Shown here: positions 1-8,256 of the stretch, piece by piece
Layout of the letters: every line of letters begins with the position of its first letter
Numbering within the stretch: the stretch's first letter is position 1
Assembly: GCA_965224215.1 (NCBI GenBank)
Contig: CBDCYS010000067.1
Coordinates: forward strand, 62,001-126,000
Origin: CBDCYS01 sp965224215
Lineage (GTDB): Bacteria > Acidobacteriota > Terriglobia > Bryobacterales > UBA6623
DNA: 64,000 bases
Direction of reading: 5' to 3'
The notes under the pieces: generated by a model
What the model saw: the letters and a program-made list of their open reading frames with translations, nothing else
Databases searched by the model: none
Told to the model about the DNA's origin: nothing
Program-made: the position numbers and the translations under genes

Positions 1-232
1 CTTCGGCAAGAGACTTTTGGAGTCTTTTGACATGCCGGAGCCGCTTGAGCAGCGCCGCGAAAAGCGAGAGAGTGCTGAGCACTTCGCTGCGAAGCAGTCC
101 GGGCTGTGCTTGCTCACCTTCGCGCTTTTTGCGCATCCAGCTTTCGACGAAGGACCAGACCGCCGCAGCGATACCGCCAACGATGACAAAGCTTGGCAGA
201 AAGGCGGCCATGTAGAGAAAGATCCGAATCAT
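1..232 (-). CDS. tadB: TadB-like pilus assembly membrane protein (3' end outside window)
   Basis: Only the first 77 or so codons are present; the gene runs off the left edge. The start is set by an ATGA overlap with the stop of the upstream ATPase gene. The N-terminus has one clear hydrophobic segment (about residues 3-25), then a basic, Leu-rich cytoplasmic stretch, as in type II secretion F / TadB proteins. TadB is an inner-membrane platform protein that works with the TadA ATPase in Flp pilus assembly. The assignment rests mainly on position directly after cpaF and on the N-terminal pattern, since the conserved T2SSF domain lies outside the window. Confidence 0.65.
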   Translation of the reverse strand, partial: MIRIFLYMAAFLPSFVIVGGIAAAVWSFVESWMRKKREGEQAQPGLLRSEVLSTLSLFAALLKRLRHVKRLQKSLAE

Positions 233-1572
233 GAGTCCGGCTCCGCTTCAAAAATTGATTCAGAGAGTGATGATTGACTCCTCTGAAGCCGCTCCCACAC
301 CAGGGGTTTCCCACCGGTCGCTTTGAACTGCCCGCTAACGACGTCCTCAGGAGAAACACCGAGATTCTCGAAGACAAACACGTCGCGCAAGTCGATCTCG
401 CCGCCGACCATTCCGGCCGACTCGGCAATCTGAGTGATGCGCCGGGTCCCGTCGCTCAGCCTCGACATCTGGACATACAGATGAATGGCCGCCGCAATTT
501 GCTTCCGTACTGAGGCGACCGAAAGATTGGAGTTAGCCAGATTGACCATCAACTCCAGACGGCTGACGGCGTCATCGCAGCTGTTGGCGTGAATCGTCGC
601 CAGCGAGCCGTCATGGCCGGTATTCATTGCCTGGAGCATATCGAGTACTTCGTCTCCTCGCACCTCACCGACGATGATCCGGTCCGGCAGCATGCGGAGG
701 CTGTTGATGAGAAGCTGCCGCTGTCGAATCGCACCTTCGCCTTCGAGGTTCGGTGGCCTGGTTTCCATGGCGGCGACGTGCTCTTGTTGCAACTGCAATT
801 CCGCTGTGTCCTCAATGGTGACGATGCGCTCATCCGCTCCGGCAAACGACGAGAGGACGTTCAATAGTGTGGTCTTGCCGCTTCCTGTTCCTCCGGCGAC
901 CAGAATGTTTAGCCGGGAACGGACACAGGCGGCCAGAAAGTCCATCATTTGCTGGTTTGCAGAACCCATGCGGACCAAATCGTCGGAGGCGATTTTTACC
1001 TGAGAAAACCTGCGTATCGACAGCAACGGTCCACGGACCGCAACCGGAGGAATAACCGCATTGACACGGGAGCCGTCCGGTAAGCGGCAGTCGACCATGG
1101 GGGAAGATTCGTCGATACGGCGTCCTGCCTGGCCGACGATCTTCTGAATGATCCGCTGCAAGTGGGCGTTATCTTTGAATCGAGCAGGCGTCTTTTCAAG
1201 CTTGCCGCGGCGTTCGACATGGACTAGATCCGGCGTTGTCACCAGGATGTCGGAGACGGTTGGATCCGCCATCAATGGTTCCAGCGGGCCGAGACCGAAA
1301 ACCTCGTTGAGAACTTCGTCGATGACTCGTTCTTTCTGATCCTCAGCAAGCTGCGGATCTTCCTCGGCCACCAGGGCCGACACCGCCGAACGTACCTCGT
1401 TGCGAACTCTCGGCGCGTCGATCTCAACAAGCCGCTCGAGATTGATCCGCTCGAGCAGCCGGCGGTGGAGCGTGTGCTTGAGCTCCATCAGGTGTGGCTG
1501 TCTATCCGCGGGCACGGCGCTCTCAGCGGGAGGCGACTCTTGACCGGCGGGACTGGAGATAGAAGTTGCCAT
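229..1572 (-). CDS. cpaF: TadA/CpaF-type pilus assembly ATPase
   Basis: A 447-residue type II/IV secretion ATPase of the TadA/CpaF group, which powers Flp pilus extrusion from the cytoplasmic face of the inner membrane. The Walker A motif GGTGSGKTT lies at about residues 227-235, with an Asp box (DERIVTIEDTAEL) about 25 residues on and the late motif GEVRGDE plus the HDGSLATIHAN His box. Length matches the family (about 420-480). It sits between cpaB and tadB on the same strand and overlaps tadB by four bases, so translation is probably coupled. The start ATG at 1572 gives an N-terminus like other CpaF proteins. Confidence 0.92.
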   Translation of the reverse strand: MATSISSPAGQESPPAESAVPADRQPHLMELKHTLHRRLLERINLERLVEIDAPRVRNEVRSAVSALVAEEDPQLAEDQKERVIDEVLNEVFGLGPLEPLMADPTVSDILVTTPDLVHVERRGKLEKTPARFKDNAHLQRIIQKIVGQAGRRIDESSPMVDCRLPDGSRVNAVIPPVAVRGPLLSIRRFSQVKIASDDLVRMGSANQQMMDFLAACVRSRLNILVAGGTGSGKTTLLNVLSSFAGADERIVTIEDTAELQLQQEHVAAMETRPPNLEGEGAIRQRQLLINSLRMLPDRIIVGEVRGDEVLDMLQAMNTGHDGSLATIHANSCDDAVSRLELMVNLANSNLSVASVRKQIAAAIHLYVQMSRLSDGTRRITQIAESAGMVGGEIDLRDVFVFENLGVSPEDVVSGQFKATGGKPLVWERLQRSQSSLSESIFEAEPDS

Positions 1573-1674
1573 ATGGGCTGATATCCGCTCTATTGGCTCG
1601 GTGACAATTGTGCGACATCATCTTTCGAACCGCCGGCAGAGGAGATTTCTTCCGATTGTTTTCCCCGGGGACTC

Positions 1675-2424
1675 TCAGGGGGGGGCCGTCCGCGGATCGG
1701 AGATACGACGAGTGGCAGCCGCTCCCGGACCCGTTCTCTGCAGCACGTCGCTGAGCTGGCTTTTGCCACTCTCCTCGACACCGTCGTCAAGCGGGTTTCT
1801 AAGAGCGAGGCGAATGAAACCGGCGTGATCGGCCGTGTTGAGCATCTCGGAATCCCGAACGTCAACCAGCAACGTCGCCACTGGCGTCAGGCCGAGTTTG
1901 GCGCCGGGTATCTCCTCGTAGCCGGTAGTGAGCACCTCTACGTTTTGCAATATCGTTTTCAGCGTCACTTTGCCGTCACCAGCACTCGGCCGAGCGGTGG
2001 TCACCAGAACGTCGACCCGGTCTCCCGGTTCGAAGACCCGCGTCACGCCCGCGAACTCGCTGACATGAACCGACACTGCACGCATTCCCGGCCGGATTCG
2101 CGCCGAAAGAAAGGCCTGACTGTCGAGCAGGACCAGCGACTCGGTCAGCGGCACCCCCTGCCGGATATCGCGTTTAACTATGTTTCCCAGTGCCGCTTTG
2201 GGATCGGTGAGCACTCCGGCGGGCACAACGGGCCCCGACCACGACTCTTCGGCGATATCGTCAGGGCCTATCTCTTGTCCCCGCCTCAGCTCACGTGTCG
2301 AGACGACTACGTTGGGCAACGAGGCCACGGCGTCGGACGTGGAGATCATCTGGTAGAAAAAATACGTCGAACCGGTCGCGGCCAGGAAGGCGATGCCGAT
2401 AATTATCACTAGTTTCTTGTTCAT
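1675..2424 (-). CDS. cpaB: CpaB-type Flp pilus assembly protein (SAF domain)
   Basis: About 249 residues: an N-terminal membrane anchor (KLVIIIGIAFLAATGSTYFF), then a SAF domain beginning VVVSTRELRRGQEIGPDDI, then the RcpC/CpaB region with GDRVDVLVT. CpaB is a periplasmic/outer-membrane-associated factor of the Tad pilus machine. ATG 2424 is preferred over GTG 2430. The C-terminus ends inside a run of eight C residues (1678-1685 on the plus strand as G8); the alternative frame stays open to 1590, so the natural end may be longer if the run is mis-sequenced or variable. It is followed directly by cpaF with no secretin (CpaC) or TadZ gene between, unlike many Tad operons. Confidence 0.85.
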   Translation of the reverse strand: MNKKLVIIIGIAFLAATGSTYFFYQMISTSDAVASLPNVVVSTRELRRGQEIGPDDIAEESWSGPVVPAGVLTDPKAALGNIVKRDIRQGVPLTESLVLLDSQAFLSARIRPGMRAVSVHVSEFAGVTRVFEPGDRVDVLVTTARPSAGDGKVTLKTILQNVEVLTTGYEEIPGAKLGLTPVATLLVDVRDSEMLNTADHAGFIRLALRNPLDDGVEESGKSQLSDVLQRTGPGAAATRRISDPRTAPP

Positions 2425-2916
2425 CGCCACCCCAAGGTCGCGCAGCTCAGGCCTTCCCGAGACTTAAGCCACCTTTAGCCGATCATCCACGGTACCTGCT
2501 CTATCAATCTACCCTTATCGTCCGCTACCAAGGAGGTACGGCGCGGAACCCGAGTTTTAGAGCATCAATCTGCACGGCCCCTTCTAAATGTAAGCGAGTC
2601 ACCGCGGCAGCGGTAATCCGATTTTCACACTAACCGCTCCGCTTAATCGTCCTATTGGCTGAGCCGGGGCGCCGCCGTTGTCTTGAGCGGCTGTTCGTCT
2701 AGCCAATCAGCGGTTGATCCGGCATTCGTCCGGCAGTCGAGTTGCTTTCTCCGCTCCGCCGACCGGCCTTTAGACGCAACAACGCCGCTAGCGGTGTAGC
2801 TGCTAGCTCCAACCTAAACGACTCGGCCGCGCAAAGTCGCAACGCAACCGGGAAGCCGGCCAACGGTACCACGACTCCACACATACTGCAGCTTAACCGA
2901 ACAAGGGCTCAACTGT
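2425..2916. other. intergenic region, promoter side of the tad genes
   Basis: About 490 bases between cpaB and the 3' end of the patatin gene. It must hold the cpaB promoter. I see no convincing reading frame. Around 2895-2935 there is a short repeated CAACGGATC motif that also occurs near 41.46-41.64 kb close to another gene end. Confidence 0.5.
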
Positions 2917-4797
2917 TCAACGGATCGGTTCAGCCTCTTTGCTCGAACCCGGATACGGCTGCAGCGTGGCTCGCCAAATGTGCTTTCCCTGCATGTCCAC
3001 GTAGCCGCGCCGCAGCCAGTCACGCAACGTCACGGCCGGCTCCCCTTTTTCGTAGTGCCCGTCGAATTCGACCGTCCCAATTTCGCGTTGCTCTGGAGCG
3101 ATTCGATAGAGAGGAATAATCCTCTTACTTGTCCTCGGGCGTGCGTCCGAGTCCTGCCCCGCCGGATCTGTCTTGGCTCCAGCGGCCTCCGGATTCTCCA
3201 AAAGAAAGCGGTTCCAGGTCGTGGCGCGGCGAATGTCTCCGCGTGTCGAAAGCTTGAGCAAAGTGGAGAACGTTGTGACGGCGGTCTCGAGCAGGTTGTA
3301 CCCCCCGTCCCGGTCGTCGACTTCCAATGGCTCGACCGGGTCGAGCGGTTCCAGCTCTAACGAGATAATATGCGTAGCCCCAGCGTCAATCGCAATGTGG
3401 ACGGGGCTATTGTTGAGGACGCCGCCATCGACGAAAAAGTGGCGGACTTCATGTCTGCCGTCCGGGCCATAAATGCCCAGCTTCTGAGCCGGGAACGCCC
3501 CCGGGACCGCGGTGGATCCTAGTATGCACCGCAAGAAATTTTCGGGCAACGTGAAGAGAGCACGTTTGTCCTGGCGGTAGCGGCCTGCCAGCTTTCCGCC
3601 ACCATCCAGTTGAATGGTCAGCCAGTCCAGCTTGACCAACTGCTGATAGGTATCGGGACGAACGAGCGTAAACAGACAGTCGCTGCCGAGCGAGACGTTG
3701 GTAGCCGTGAACATCAGCTCCGGCATCTCGTTCTGGCGCTCGTACCAAGATTGCACCAACTCCCGGCTCAACACGCGCGCTTGATCAACGGTCTTAGCGC
3801 GGGACTCGAAGCGCGGCCGGCGAAGGTCGCCATCCGGACCCGTATTTGCCAGCAGCCTCAACAAGGGCACATCGCGAAATAAGCTATGACGAAAACTTCG
3901 AATCAGCAGTGCGCCAATCGCAATCATTCCCAGCAATGAACAGAAGCCCAGCACCGCGAAGTGAAACGGATGATCGGTTGTGAACCCCCATTCACGCACC
4001 CCGGCGGGCAGCCAGCGGTCCGCGCCGAGCGCCAGCGACAACCAGACCAGCAGAAATGGGTTAAGCACCAGGATCAACCCGACTGTCAACACACCTAGGG
4101 CCCACTTCACCCAGCCATCGCGAACCCCGCGGCTGGCGAGATCCACGATCCAGCCCCGGCGGCCCGCGACCCATGCTGAGGTGCGTTTATCCCGGTCAAG
4201 ATAAGACCAAATCGAAGCGATGAAGGTTGAGTAGGGCTGGCGCAGCCCTGGATCCTGGCTCATCTGGGGATTGGCTTTGCCCAGCCGTTCCAGGAAAACC
4301 CCGTAGGCATTGAGTGCTCCGGCCGAGGTCCCCACCAGCAGGTCGATCTCGATGCCCCTTTCCTTGAGACGCACCAGCAGCGCCTCCAACACTCCCGCAC
4401 TGTAGGCTCCAGCCGCGCCGCCACCGCTGATTGCCAGCGCGATCTTACGGCGCACGGGAGCAATGGCCGATTCGGTCCACGACCCCTGCGCGAAAACAAG
4501 TTCGTGCTCGAGATCGCGGGCGAGCGCTTCAATGTCCAGATACTCGGGAAGCAGTATTTTCGGTGTCTCCGGCGCCGGTTTGCCCGTCGTCGCACCTCGG
4601 CCCAGTCCCAACAGCGAAGATAAGCTACCGTACTTGGCCATAAGATCTCGAAACCGTCGTTTCGGCGGCCTCATTTCTGGAGCTGCCGGGTAATCCTTGC
4701 GGCCACCGGGCTCCGAGGCAGTCGATAGTTGCGCCGCCGGCCCGGTCTGTTCTGAGCTAACCCCCGTCACCCGAGGAGTTCGTTCCCTTTCATACAT
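2917..4797 (-). CDS. patatin-like phospholipase with inserted membrane segments
   Basis: A 626-residue serine lipid hydrolase of the patatin family. The oxyanion region ISGGGAAGAYSAG lies at about residues 123-135, the nucleophile elbow GTSAG at 156-160, and the catalytic Asp in VDGGVLNNSP in the second half. Between the nucleophile and Asp blocks there are two hydrophobic segments (around residues 232-262 and 281-303), so the enzyme is probably anchored in the inner membrane; this insertion makes it longer than typical single-domain patatins. The product would release fatty acids from phospholipids; substrate is not deducible. Monocistronic by appearance, divergent from glnA. Confidence 0.88.
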   Translation of the reverse strand: MYERERTPRVTGVSSEQTGPAAQLSTASEPGGRKDYPAAPEMRPPKRRFRDLMAKYGSLSSLLGLGRGATTGKPAPETPKILLPEYLDIEALARDLEHELVFAQGSWTESAIAPVRRKIALAISGGGAAGAYSAGVLEALLVRLKERGIEIDLLVGTSAGALNAYGVFLERLGKANPQMSQDPGLRQPYSTFIASIWSYLDRDKRTSAWVAGRRGWIVDLASRGVRDGWVKWALGVLTVGLILVLNPFLLVWLSLALGADRWLPAGVREWGFTTDHPFHFAVLGFCSLLGMIAIGALLIRSFRHSLFRDVPLLRLLANTGPDGDLRRPRFESRAKTVDQARVLSRELVQSWYERQNEMPELMFTATNVSLGSDCLFTLVRPDTYQQLVKLDWLTIQLDGGGKLAGRYRQDKRALFTLPENFLRCILGSTAVPGAFPAQKLGIYGPDGRHEVRHFFVDGGVLNNSPVHIAIDAGATHIISLELEPLDPVEPLEVDDRDGGYNLLETAVTTFSTLLKLSTRGDIRRATTWNRFLLENPEAAGAKTDPAGQDSDARPRTSKRIIPLYRIAPEQREIGTVEFDGHYEKGEPAVTLRDWLRRGYVDMQGKHIWRATLQPYPGSSKEAEPIR

Positions 4798-4912
4798 TAC
4801 TTTAGACGCAAGCTCCCCGGCCGCGGTGACAGATACGCCGCGTCACACCTAGGCAGATCACCGAGTTCGCTCTATCCACTCAATCGACGCTGCATCTGAA
4901 CCAACTTAGGGC

Positions 4913-5033
4913 TCCGATTGGCGAATCCTTGCCAACCGTGACGGAAGTTCGGAAAGCAGCAACAGAGCCGCGGGTGGAAACCTGCGGTCAAGTCCGCCGA
5001 ACCTAGAAATCTTTCGAGCGTGTCGAATCTGCC
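4913..5033. other. dispersed structured element, copy 1 (possible ncRNA or leader)
   Basis: About 120 nt lying between the divergent patatin and glnA genes. It shares blocks with 36781-36893: AGTTCGGAAAGCAG (4946-4959), AGAGCC, and GGTCAAGTCCGCC (4986-4998), with block spacing kept within one base. Between the blocks a hairpin CCGCGGGT-GGAA-ACCTGCGG (4968-4987) is replaced in the other copy by a different stem at the same place (CCCC/GGGG core), i.e. apparent covariation. Orientation is uncertain; read on the minus strand it would precede the patatin gene, as copy 2 precedes actA. I do not recognise the family. Confidence 0.5.
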
Positions 5034-5111
5034 CTGCTCTTCATCTCCCGCGATCAAAAGTTTTGAAAGCTAAAATACCAGCGAGGAGACCCGCCCTCGC
5101 CGTGCTACTAT

Positions 5112-5170
5112 CGATCGTTTCTACTAACGATCGTTTCTACTAACGATCCTTCTACATCGATCTTTCTACA
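5112..5170 (+). repeat. short tandem repeat in the glnA upstream region
   Basis: Four head-to-tail units: two identical 16-mers CGATCGTTTCTACTAA (5112-5127, 5128-5143), then shortened variants CGATCCTTCTACAT (5144-5157) and CGATCTTTCTACA (5158-5170). They end about 43 bases before the glnA ATG. They could be binding sites for a regulator or simple slippage products. Confidence 0.7.
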
Positions 5171-5213
5171 ATGAAGCGTGGGCCGTTGCGCGTCGCGACG
5201 CCTGAGGTTGACT

Positions 5214-6635
5214 ATGGCTACTCAACGAAGCCCCGAAGAAGTTCTGCGGTTTGCCAAAGAGAACGGAGCGCAGATGCTCGATCTGCGTTTTGCGGACCTG
5301 CCTGGCCTGTGGCAGCACGTTACCTTCCCCATCGCCCAGCTAACCGAGGACAAGTTTCAAGACGGCTTCGGATTCGACGGTTCCAGTATTCGCGGCTGGC
5401 AGGCGATCAGCGAAAGCGACATGCTGATTGTCCCTGACCCTAACACAGCGATGATGGATCCGTTCACCGACGTGCCGACGCTGGTGATGATCACCGATAT
5501 CGCCGATCCGATCACCAAACAGCACTACGAACGCGACCCTCGTTGGATTGCCACCAAAGCCGAGCAGTACCTCAAATATTCCGGGATCGGCGACATTGCT
5601 TACTTCGGGGCCGAAGCAGAGTTCTTCATCTTCGACAACATCCGCTTCGACCAGTCGCACAACTACGGCTTCTACTACATCGACGCCGAGGAAGGCCGCT
5701 GGAACTCCAGCCGCGAGAAGGACAACCTCGGCTACCGGCCGCGTTACAAGGAAGGCTATTTCCCCGTTCCGCCGACCGACCACCACCAAAACCTCCGCAC
5801 CGAAATGGTCACCACCATGCAGAAGTGCGGACTCGAGATCGAGTGCCACCACCACGAGGTCGCCAGCGGCGGACAAGGGGAGATCGATCAAAAATACGAT
5901 TCGCTCGTCAATGCCGCCGACAACATGATGACCTACAAATATGTCGTCCGCAATGTGGCCTTTCGTCATGGGCGAACCGTCACCTTCATGCCCAAGCCCT
6001 TGTGGGACGATAACGGCAGCGGCATGCACGTTCATCAAAGTCTGTGGAACGAGGGCGAGGCGCTGTTTGGAGGCGATCAGTACGCGGGCTTGAGTGAAAC
6101 AGCGCTCTACTACATCGGTGGCCTGCTGAAGCACGCGGCGGCGATCGTTGCCTTCGCCGCGCCGACCACGAACAGCTACAAGCGCCTGGTGCCCGGATTC
6201 GAAGCTCCGGTGAACTTGGCCTATTCGCGCCGCAACCGCTCGGCTGCCTGCCGCATCCCGATGTATTCGAACGATCCCAAGTCAAAGCGTGTGGAATTCC
6301 GGCCGCCCGACCCGGCTGCCAACCCCTATCTGGCGTTCGCAGCAATGCTGATGGCGGGCATCGACGGCATTCAAAACAAGATCGACCCGGGTGAGCCGTT
6401 CGACAAAGATATCTACGACCTATCGCCCGATGAACTTCAACAAGTGCCGTCTTTGCCCTCCTCGCTCGAGGGGGCGCTGCAGGCCTTGGAACGTGATCAT
6501 GAGTTTTTGACCCGCCGGGACGTCTTCACCGAAGAAGTGATTGAGACCTGGATTGACTACAAGATGAAGCGCGAAGTGAATGAGGTGGGCCAGCGTCCCC
6601 ACCCCTACGAGTTTGCGCTGTATTACGATGTTTAG
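5214..6635 (+). CDS. glnA: type I glutamine synthetase
   Basis: 473 residues from ATG 5214, preceded by a GAGG Shine-Dalgarno; an in-frame GTG-type start further upstream is less likely. Catalyses ATP-dependent ligation of ammonia to glutamate in the cytoplasm. The beta-grasp domain carries DGFGFDGSSIRG, the catalytic domain has GAEAEFF, the HHHEVASGGQGEID block, NGSGMHVHQS and the flap region GFEAPVNLAYSRRNRSA. A Tyr in the DIYDLSPDE context matches the adenylylation-loop tyrosine of GSI-beta enzymes, so control by adenylylation is plausible. Length and motifs are typical; gene appears intact. Confidence 0.97.
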   Translation: MATQRSPEEVLRFAKENGAQMLDLRFADLPGLWQHVTFPIAQLTEDKFQDGFGFDGSSIRGWQAISESDMLIVPDPNTAMMDPFTDVPTLVMITDIADPITKQHYERDPRWIATKAEQYLKYSGIGDIAYFGAEAEFFIFDNIRFDQSHNYGFYYIDAEEGRWNSSREKDNLGYRPRYKEGYFPVPPTDHHQNLRTEMVTTMQKCGLEIECHHHEVASGGQGEIDQKYDSLVNAADNMMTYKYVVRNVAFRHGRTVTFMPKPLWDDNGSGMHVHQSLWNEGEALFGGDQYAGLSETALYYIGGLLKHAAAIVAFAAPTTNSYKRLVPGFEAPVNLAYSRRNRSAACRIPMYSNDPKSKRVEFRPPDPAANPYLAFAAMLMAGIDGIQNKIDPGEPFDKDIYDLSPDELQQVPSLPSSLEGALQALERDHEFLTRRDVFTEEVIETWIDYKMKREVNEVGQRPHPYEFALYYDV

Positions 6636-6652
6636 CCGCGAGCTGATCGCGG
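6636..6652 (+). terminator. possible terminator hairpin after glnA
   Basis: Perfect 6-bp stem CCGCGA / TCGCGG with a 5-base loop immediately after the glnA stop codon. There is no T-run, so a factor-independent terminator is only tentative. Confidence 0.3.
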
Positions 6653-6736
6653 TCCAGGCGGCTCTCAGGGCTTGGGGTAGAAACAGGCCGATTGGAGGGA
6701 GCAATCTGCGCAGCTCCGGTGTCTAGGGTTAGTTAA

Positions 6737-7672
6737 GTGAAGAGATTTCTCAAGCGGGCTTGCCTCTGGGGCGGAGCAACGGTTCTCGTAGCTCTTATCA
6801 CCGGCTTGATTCTGCAGTGGGTCCTGTCCTACCGGTCGACAAGGAGCAGTAGTCCCGGCGAACTGGTAGATGTTGATGGTCGGCGAGTACATCTTTTATG
6901 TGAGGGTTCGGGCAATCCGACCGTTGTTCTGGAGGCGGGCCTACCGGCGTTTTCTCTGACCTGGGCGTCAATTACAAGTGAGATCGCAACGTTCACGAGG
7001 GTCTGCGCCCACGACAGAGCCGGATATGGGTGGAGCGAAGCAGGTCCTACTCCACGCACTGGCGGACGTATCGCTGAGGAGCTGAAAGTCCTTCTCGAAA
7101 ACGCCGATATCGAGCCCCCGTACGTTCTGGTGGGACACTCGTTCGGAGGCCTTGTCGTTCAGATCTACGCGAGTCGATTTCCGGACGATGTTGCCGGAGT
7201 CGTCTTCGTTGATTCTTCTCATCCTGATCTTGCTCAGCGTAGTGGCGCTCTAGCCGAACTGGACACCGTCAGCTCCGTATTGCGGCTCGCGCCAACCGGG
7301 CTCCCGAGACTCTTTTTGCCCTTGCCGGCGGGCAGCCCTACATCTCGGGAGGAGTCAGTACAGCTCAAAGAGAAGGAGATGCTAACCACGACCCGTTCTC
7401 TCCAGGCGATGGCTTCAGAAATGAGGTCGATGCGTCAGACCCTGGCGGAGGCGCTGGAGCCACCGGATCTAGGCGACAAACCGCTTGTCGTGCTGACGGA
7501 AGGTCGTCGTCGCGCAGAATTCTGGCACGACATGCAGAAGAAACTTGTCCTCTTATCCACGACAGGCCGACAACAGGTTGTGGAAAACGCCGGTCACTTC
7601 ATCCACCATGATCAGCCTCAGATCGTCGTGGACGCGGTGCGGCGTGTAGTCGAGGAAGCTCGGACACGGTAA
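6737..7672 (+). CDS. alpha/beta hydrolase, membrane-anchored
   Basis: 311 residues from a GTG start. An N-terminal hydrophobic segment (about residues 10-30) suggests a signal anchor, so the catalytic part is probably periplasmic. The fold signatures are GNPTVVLEAG (oxyanion strand), the nucleophile elbow GHSFGG and a late His in ENAGHFIHHDQP. Asp could be in VVFVDSSHPD or near PLVVLTEG. Such enzymes act on esters, lactones or epoxides; substrate cannot be read from sequence. It follows glnA by about 100 bases on the same strand but is functionally unrelated by appearance. Confidence 0.85.
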   Translation: MKRFLKRACLWGGATVLVALITGLILQWVLSYRSTRSSSPGELVDVDGRRVHLLCEGSGNPTVVLEAGLPAFSLTWASITSEIATFTRVCAHDRAGYGWSEAGPTPRTGGRIAEELKVLLENADIEPPYVLVGHSFGGLVVQIYASRFPDDVAGVVFVDSSHPDLAQRSGALAELDTVSSVLRLAPTGLPRLFLPLPAGSPTSREESVQLKEKEMLTTTRSLQAMASEMRSMRQTLAEALEPPDLGDKPLVVLTEGRRRAEFWHDMQKKLVLLSTTGRQQVVENAGHFIHHDQPQIVVDAVRRVVEEARTR

Positions 7673-7989
7673 TGGCTTCCTACGTTTCCGATCGCGGAAG
7701 TGCCCTCTAGAGATCGGCCTCCAGAGCGGTGAACAGTCTACTAGGAAAGTGTTCACTCGACAGCACCGCTTCCGGCGTTTCCCATCGTCTGCAGCGAGGC
7801 GTTTTGCCTTCCGCCGGTTTTAGAGTTTTTGGCGAAGGCGGTCATCACTTGTCAGACGAAATTCCGTCTTTTCCTCGGATGGGCATTTCCGGTCCGGCTG
7901 CGTAGTAGAGCCCATGTCTGCCTTCGTAGCTCACTTACGAGGCTACCGACTATCAGCCTTAGCTAGATGGACTTAGCCGTAGATTTGTT
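7673..7989. other. intergenic region before the toxin-antitoxin module
   Basis: About 315 bases, with no coding frame I would support. The TA promoter should lie near the 3' end, where the sequence becomes AT-richer (TTAGCTAGATGG...TTTGTTATGATG). Confidence 0.5.
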
Positions 7990-8001
7990 ATGATGAATCT
8001 C

Positions 8002-8256
8002 ATGGAAGTCAACATCCATCAGGCAAAAAGCCAACTTTCCAAGTTAATCGAACGGGCCCGCAACGGTGACGAGGTGATCATCGCAAAAGCCGGCAAACCG
8101 ATCGTGAAGCTGGTACCAGTCGAGCGCCGCTCACGGCGAGAGTTCGGCAGTGCGGCCGGGCAAATCACCTTTCAAGAGGGATGGGATGCTCCCCTAACCG
8201 CAAAAGAAATGGCGGAAGGTGGGTATCCGGTTGACTCAGGTAGCCCCAAGATGTAG
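8002..8256 (+). CDS. Phd/YefM-type antitoxin, last residues replaced by IS sequence
   Basis: Type II antitoxin of the prevent-host-death family: N-terminus MEVNIHQAKSQLSKLIERA followed by GDEVIIAKAGKPIVKLVPV is the classic Phd/YefM DNA-binding and dimer fold. The IS1595-family copy entered after codon 72; without it the protein would end AEFIGA (76 residues) and its TGA would overlap the toxin ATG at 9268 (ATGA). The present frame instead reads 13 codons into the IS. The DNA-binding half is intact, but only four native residues are lost, so some function may remain. ATG 7990 is an alternative start. Confidence 0.85.
   Translation: MEVNIHQAKSQLSKLIERARNGDEVIIAKAGKPIVKLVPVERRSRREFGSAAGQITFQEGWDAPLTAKEMAEGGYPVDSGSPKM

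Noticed and set aside
4940..5000. Signal recognition particle RNA
   Set aside because: GGTCAAGTCCG recalls the SRP loop, but the GGAAGG-AGCAGCC apical motif is not in the right order and two different copies would be unexpected.
4872..5057. 61-residue minus-strand peptide over dispersed element copy 1
   Set aside because: In copy 2 the same strand carries stop codons and shifts, so conservation is at the nucleotide level, not protein.
5340..6134. 264-residue minus-strand frame inside glnA
   Set aside because: Shadow of the third-codon GC bias of a highly conserved enzyme gene.
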